Assembly: GCF_005893125.1 (NCBI RefSeq)
Contig: NZ_VCJS01000014.1
Span: 45,923-109,922 of the forward strand
Direction of reading: 5' to 3'
DNA from: Nonomuraea basaltis
Lineage (GTDB): Bacteria > Actinomycetota > Actinomycetes > Streptosporangiales > Streptosporangiaceae
DNA: 64,000 nt
Part shown: in pieces, positions 60,358 through 64,000 of the stretch
Numbering within the stretch: the stretch's first letter is position 1
How the letters are laid out: every line of letters starts with the position of its first letter
Notes under the pieces: generated by a model
Databases searched by the model: none
What the model saw: the letters and a program-made list of their open reading frames with translations, nothing else
Told to the model about the DNA's origin: nothing
Translations under genes and position numbers: made by a program

Positions 60358-61475
60358 GACCTGCCATCGTTCTCGCGGCGACCATGCTCGCCTGCGCGGC
60401 CCTGCCACTCCCGGCGGAGGCCACGACCACCCCCACCGCGGCGTCGCCGGTTCTGTCCGCGCCCCGGGTCGTCGCGGAGGGGCTGGCCCATCCGCGCGGC
60501 ATCCGCGCCCTGGCCGACGGCGTGGTGCTGGTCGCCGAGTCCGGGCGGGAGGGCACCGAGCCGTGCCTGCCCAGAAGCCCGGGCAGCGCGGGAGCCGAGC
60601 AGTGCCTCAGCCGGACGGGCGCCGTCTCCCTGTTCACGCACGGCCGCAAGACCACGCTCGTCGGCGGCACCGCCTCGCTCGGCACCAAGGACGGCACCTT
60701 CGCGCACGGGCCGAGCGACATGCTCCTCACACCGAAGGGGCTGGTCGTCGTCATGGGCCTGGCCAACAACCCCACGGGGCGCGAGGCGCTCGGCGAAGCC
60801 GGTCGTGAGCTCGGCACGCTCGCGTACGCGACCCGCAAGGGGCTGCGGCCGTTCGCCGACCTGGCCGCCCACGAAATCGCCGATAACCCGGACGGCGGCG
60901 CGGGCTTCGCCGGGCTGTGGTGCCATCCGTACGCCGCGATGGCGGACGGTGACGGGTTCCTGGTCGCCGACGCCGGGGCCAACGCGCTGCTGCGGGTGGC
61001 CCGGAACGGCGCCATCTCGGTCGTCGCGGTGTTCCCGGCGCAGACGGTGACCACGCCGAACGGTCCTGCGCAGGTCCAGGCGGTGCCCACCTCGGTGGTA
61101 CGCGGTCCGCGTGGCTCGTACTATGTCAGCGAGTACACCGGATACCCGTACACCGGCAAGGTCGCGCGCATCTGGCACGTGGTCCCCGGGCAGCAGCCGC
61201 GCGTCTTCGCCCAGGGCTTCTCCCCCATCCTCGACATGGACGTCGACGCCAGGGGACGGCTGCACGTCCTTGAGGTCGAGTACACCGGCAGCCCCTACAC
61301 CGTCCCCCCGCCGGCCGGCCGGGTCACCCGCGTCGAGCGCGACGGGACGGCCGTGCCCGTCGTCACCGAGGGCCTGACCATGCCCAGCTCGTTGTCCTTC
61401 ACCCGCGACACCCTGTACGTCGCCGACAACTCGGTGTCGGCCAACGGCCGACTGCTGGCCTACCGGCTGTCGTGA
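60354..61475 (+). CDS. Secreted ScyD/ScyE-family beta-propeller protein
   Basis: 373 residues with a signal peptide (MRPAIVLAATMLACAALPLP, cleavage after AEA). The body repeats six-bladed-propeller phrases: GLAHPRGIRALADGVVLVAE, PSDMLLTPKGLVVVMGL, YAAMADGDGFLVADAGANAL, VRGPRGSYYVSEYTGYPY and MDVDARGRLHVLEVEYTG. This is the ScyD/ScyE family, named from scytonemin clusters but common in actinomycetes. Two cysteine pairs may form disulfides. It may act outside the cell on or bind the product. Overlaps the previous stop by ATGA and the next start by GTGA. Confidence 0.85.
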   Translation: MRPAIVLAATMLACAALPLPAEATTTPTAASPVLSAPRVVAEGLAHPRGIRALADGVVLVAESGREGTEPCLPRSPGSAGAEQCLSRTGAVSLFTHGRKTTLVGGTASLGTKDGTFAHGPSDMLLTPKGLVVVMGLANNPTGREALGEAGRELGTLAYATRKGLRPFADLAAHEIADNPDGGAGFAGLWCHPYAAMADGDGFLVADAGANALLRVARNGAISVVAVFPAQTVTTPNGPAQVQAVPTSVVRGPRGSYYVSEYTGYPYTGKVARIWHVVPGQQPRVFAQGFSPILDMDVDARGRLHVLEVEYTGSPYTVPPPAGRVTRVERDGTAVPVVTEGLTMPSSLSFTRDTLYVADNSVSANGRLLAYRLS

Positions 61476-62737
61476 CGGACATCGAGAACCCCGCCGACGT
61501 GGACAGGACTGCCGTCGGCGCCGAGGTGGCCCGCGTTCAGGCGCGGACCGTACGGGTGCTGGCCGTCACGCAGGTCGTCGGCGGCGTGGGCGCGCTGGCG
61601 GGCACGACGGCCGGCGGGCTGCTCGCCGCGTCCGTCGCCGGCGATCCGGCCGCCGCCGGATACGCGCAGGGCTCCCAGGTGGCTGGGGCGGCGCTGCTCG
61701 CCCTGCCCATCGTGCTCATCATGCAGCGGTTCGGACGGCGCCGGGGCATGGTCGCGGGCTTCACCACCGGGCTCGTCGGCGCGTGCGTCGCCGTCCTGGG
61801 CGGCTGGACGGACTCGCTGCCCGTCCTGATGGCCGGGCTCATCCTGTACGGCGCCGCGACCGCCACCAGCCTGCAGTCCCGGTACGCCGCCACCGACCTG
61901 GCCACGCCCGCGCAGCGCGCCCGTGCCCTGTCCACCGTCGTCTGGGCCGCGACCGCCGGCGTGGCGATCGGCCCGAACCTGGTCGGGCCCACCGCCGCGG
62001 TGGCCGAGCGGGCCGGCCTGCCCCCGCTGACCGGCGCGTACGTCTTCGCGGCGGCGGCCTTCCTGGTGGCGGCCACCGTGGCCGGGACGATGCTCCGCCC
62101 CGACCCCCTGCTCCTGTCCCGGCGGGTCGCCGGCGAGCCGACCCGGCCCGCCCCCGGCGGGACCTGGGTGCCGCGCCTGACCACCCCACCGGCGCGGCTG
62201 GCGCTGATGACGATGGTGGTGAGCCACTCCGTCATGCTGCCGCTGATGGTGATCACCCCCGTGCACATGGCGGCGGCGGGCACCGGCCTGACCGTCATCG
62301 GCGCCGCGGCCAGCACCCACGTGCTGGGCATGTACGTCCTGTCGCCGCTGGCCGGCCGGCTCTGCGACCGGTTCGGGCGACGGGCGGGCCTGGTGAGCGG
62401 CTCGACGTTGCTGCTGACGGCCACCGTGGTGGCCGGCACGGCGGGCCACGACTCCTGGCGCCTCACCGCCGGGCTGGTGCTGCTCGGCGTGGGCTGGTCG
62501 GCCTGCCTGGTCTCCGGCTCGCTGTTGCTCAGCGAGTCGGTCCCGGCCGAACGGCGCCTCCGGGTCCAGGGCACGGCCGACATGACGGTGGGCCTGTGCG
62601 CGGCGACGGGCGGGCTGATCGCCGGCCCGGTGGTCGGCACGTTCGGCTTCGCGGGACTCACCCTGGGCGCGGGCGTCATGGTGCTCTGCCTGATCGCCGT
62701 ACAGGTGCACGCCCTCCTCGGAGGCCGGGCCGGATGA
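61472..62737 (+). CDS. MFS transporter, probable product exporter
   Basis: 421 residues from GTG 61472. About 12 transmembrane helices: VLAVTQVVGGVGALAGTTAG, GAALLALPIVLIMQRFGRRR, GMVAGFTTGLVGACVAVLGG, VWAATAGVAIGPNLVGPTAA, MYVLSPLAGRLCDRFGRRAG, GLVLLGVGWSACLVSGSLLL, with the MFS loop RFGRRRG after helix 2 and its repeat RFGRRAG after helix 8. Coupled by GTGA to the secreted protein. Most likely exports the cluster product. Confidence 0.9.
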   Translation: MTDIENPADVDRTAVGAEVARVQARTVRVLAVTQVVGGVGALAGTTAGGLLAASVAGDPAAAGYAQGSQVAGAALLALPIVLIMQRFGRRRGMVAGFTTGLVGACVAVLGGWTDSLPVLMAGLILYGAATATSLQSRYAATDLATPAQRARALSTVVWAATAGVAIGPNLVGPTAAVAERAGLPPLTGAYVFAAAAFLVAATVAGTMLRPDPLLLSRRVAGEPTRPAPGGTWVPRLTTPPARLALMTMVVSHSVMLPLMVITPVHMAAAGTGLTVIGAAASTHVLGMYVLSPLAGRLCDRFGRRAGLVSGSTLLLTATVVAGTAGHDSWRLTAGLVLLGVGWSACLVSGSLLLSESVPAERRLRVQGTADMTVGLCAATGGLIAGPVVGTFGFAGLTLGAGVMVLCLIAVQVHALLGGRAG

Positions 62738-62752
62738 GCGGGAGGGCGTGCG

Positions 62753-63580
62753 ATGGACGGACCCCGTCTCACCGGCCCCGGCGGGCCCGTGGTCCGGGCG
62801 CCTCGGGGAGCCGTCGTGGACAGCGGGCGTGAGATGCGGTTGCGGCTCATCGGCGAGTTCGCGGTCTTCGTCGGGGCGCGCCGCCTGACCGGCACCGAGG
62901 TGGGCAGCCGCAAGGCTCGTACGCTGCTCGCGCTGCTCGCCGTGGCCGACGGGCGGCTGGTGCACATGGACGCCGCCGCCGAGGCGTTGTGGGGCGAGAG
63001 GTGGCCGTCGCGGCCGGGGGACAACGTGGCCACGCTGGTCAGCAGGCTACGCGCCACGCTCGACCCCGGCGTCGTGCTCGGCGGGCGCAGCGGATACCGC
63101 CTGGGCCGGCACGTCCGCGTCGACCTGTGGGCGGCGCGTGAGCTGACCGGCGTCGCCGAAGGCGCCCTGGCCAGCGACGCGCGCCGGGCCATGCGGCTCG
63201 CGGGCGACGCCGTCCGCCTCGTCGCCGACGCCGAGGTGTTCCCCGACGCCACGGACGCGGCGTGGGCCGAGCCCGCCAGGGCGGCGCGGGCCGACGTCCT
63301 GCGGCGGGCGCTGCACGTGACCGCCGCCGCCGCGCTGCGCCGCCGGCGTCTGCCGGAGGCGCGACTGGCCGCCCAGTCCGCCGTGGCGCAGGATCCGTTC
63401 GACGAGATCGCCTGCCGCCTGCTGATGCGGGCGTACGAGCTGGCCGGCGAGCCCGCCAGGGCGCTGGCCGCCTACGAGCGGCTCCGGGCCACGCTCGCCG
63501 AGGAGCTGGGCATCGATCCCACGCCGGCCACCAGCGCCCTGCACGTGGCGATCCTCCGCAGCGCCACGCTCACCCCCTAG
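62753..63580 (+). CDS. SARP-family transcriptional activator
   Basis: 275 residues from ATG 62753; a start at GTG 62816 or ATG 62833 (MRLRLIGEFAVFVGARRLTG) would remove a disordered leader. An OmpR-type winged-helix domain at about 27-120 (RLIGEFAVFVGARRLTGTEV, RKARTLLALLAVADGRLVHM, DNVATLVSRLRATLDPGVVL) is followed by the BTAD domain (RRALHVTAAAALRRRRLPEA, LLMRAYELAGEPARALAAYE, LAEELGIDPTPATSALH). SARPs activate antibiotic clusters; this one closes the plus-strand operon. Its stop overlaps the convergent LanC-like gene. Confidence 0.92.
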   Translation: MDGPRLTGPGGPVVRAPRGAVVDSGREMRLRLIGEFAVFVGARRLTGTEVGSRKARTLLALLAVADGRLVHMDAAAEALWGERWPSRPGDNVATLVSRLRATLDPGVVLGGRSGYRLGRHVRVDLWAARELTGVAEGALASDARRAMRLAGDAVRLVADAEVFPDATDAAWAEPARAARADVLRRALHVTAAAALRRRRLPEARLAAQSAVAQDPFDEIACRLLMRAYELAGEPARALAAYERLRATLAEELGIDPTPATSALHVAILRSATLTP

Positions 63581-64000
63581 CCCCTTGGGAGAGCCCGGCC
63601 GCCGATGGCTGAGCGTGCGCCGTCAGGTCGCCGGCTCCCGGGTCGGGGAGCAGGACGGAGGGCAGCGGGCAGCCGGGGTGCATCCGCAGCAACTGGTACG
63701 CGACACCGCCGAGCCCGGGCAGCAGCCCCGGCACCAGCGCGTTCCCGGCGAACCCGCTGGAGGGGCCGAACTCCTCGATCCCGCTGAGCACGCGGGCGTC
63801 CAGCCGTTCCCTGTCAACGTCGAGCGCGCCGGTGGCGGCGGCGAGCGTGAGCACCTCCCAGACGCCGAGGTCCCCGTGGGTCAGGGTATGGCTCCGGCCG
63901 AAACCGTCCGCCCGGCACACCGCCGCCGCCCGCCCCAGCACGGCGCGCCACCGCGCCGCGCTCACCAGGTCACCCGGGGCCACCCGCCGCACTTCTTTCT
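63570..64000 (-). CDS. LanC-like C-terminal domain, partial at window edge
   Basis: The frame enters from the right edge and ends at 63570. It reads RSHTLTHGDLGVWEVLTLAA, then FGPSSGFAGNALVPGLLPGL, GGVAYQLLRMHPGCPLPSVL, the end of a lanthionine-synthetase (LanM/LanC) cyclase domain. In active cyclases the first phrase is 'CHGxxG', whose Cys and His bind zinc; here the codon is ACC (63879-63881), giving THG. So the zinc site lacks one ligand as far as visible. Whether this is a LanM, LanKC or stand-alone LanC-like protein depends on sequence outside the window; it may belong to a neighbouring locus. Confidence 0.65.
   Translation of the reverse strand, partial: KEVRRVAPGDLVSAARWRAVLGRAAAVCRADGFGRSHTLTHGDLGVWEVLTLAAATGALDVDRERLDARVLSGIEEFGPSSGFAGNALVPGLLPGLGGVAYQLLRMHPGCPLPSVLLPDPGAGDLTAHAQPSAAGLSQGARG

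Noticed and set aside
52856..64000. Very long open frames antisense to the cluster genes
   Set aside because: They arise from strong GC bias at third positions, have no RBS, Arg/Pro/Gly-biased composition and no domains, and lie opposite clearly recognised enzymes.
1..64000. CRISPR arrays, tRNAs, rRNAs, replication origin
   Set aside because: No regularly spaced 25-40 bp repeats, no cloverleaf or rRNA landmarks and no DnaA-box cluster were recognised by eye on either strand. A covariance search would be more sensitive.

Overview
The window is high-GC DNA with GTG/TTG starts, ATGA and GTGA gene overlaps, SigE-type sigma, SARP and LuxR regulators and rare TTA codons. That points to an actinomycete; Streptosporangiaceae or a relative is my guess from gene style only. 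No ribosomal RNA, tRNA or CRISPR array was recognised.

Region 1 (1-9.7 kb) is a graveyard of mobile-element pieces between a few intact genes: a serine recombinase tail, a helicase tail, two copies of a tyrosine-recombinase start (one intact upstream region with a 13-bp inverted repeat, one internally deleted), TnsA/TnsB-like fragments and a Tn3 transposase tail. Intact genes are a SigE-family sigma factor with its membrane partner, a DinB-like protein divergent from a TetR regulator, and a DUF6204 protein. Region 2 (9.7-13 kb) is a MacB-like ABC exporter pair closed by a strong terminator. Region 3 (13-17.2 kb) holds an integrase fragment and two group II introns. The upstream intron carries a full reverse transcriptase. 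Its proposed 3' end falls inside the reverse transcriptase gene of the second, broken intron. Region 4 (17.2-21.2 kb) is an amino-acid permease followed by a DauR/YheO-type regulator, a SnoaL-like protein and an aspartate/glutamate-type racemase. Region 5 (21.2-23.4 kb) is broken IS5, IS110 and resolvase-associated sequence.

Region 6 (23.4-31.5 kb) has a NarL-type two-component system overlapping a CPBP protease gene, an Rhs remnant with a membrane protein behind it, a SpoIIE/RsbU phosphatase divergent from a polyprenol-mannosyltransferase-like gene, and a truncated NhaA. Region 7 (31.7-41.6 kb) is a four-gene overlapping unit (TetR, glycosyltransferase, CocE-type hydrolase, P450) divergent from a DrrA-like ABC exporter, then a FAD monooxygenase/TetR operon with a perfect 13-bp operator. 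Four genes in regions 6-7 (phosphatase, mannosyltransferase, NhaA, ABC ATPase) share a conserved structured leader ending at the Shine-Dalgarno; this is the most unexpected noncoding signal in the window.

Region 8 (43.2-63.6 kb) is a biosynthetic gene cluster built around 4-amino-4-deoxychorismate. It encodes class II DAHP synthase, fused PabAB with the ADC-synthase PIKGT motif, and a class IV aminotransferase-fold lyase (PabC-like), which together should make p-aminobenzoate. Around these are a tryptophan-halogenase-type FAD halogenase with flavin reductase, a PHBH-type FAD monooxygenase, three adenylate-forming enzymes, a LuxC/ALDH-like reductase, a DUF3050 (heme-oxygenase-like) protein, an AhpD-like protein, a secreted ScyD-like protein and an MFS exporter, with LuxR-type and SARP regulators at the two ends. 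TTA codons in the LuxR gene, the lyase, the halogenase and the reductase suggest bldA control. I infer a chlorinated aminobenzoate-derived product; its structure cannot be read from the sequence. A partial LanC-like gene without the usual CHG cysteine runs off the right edge.
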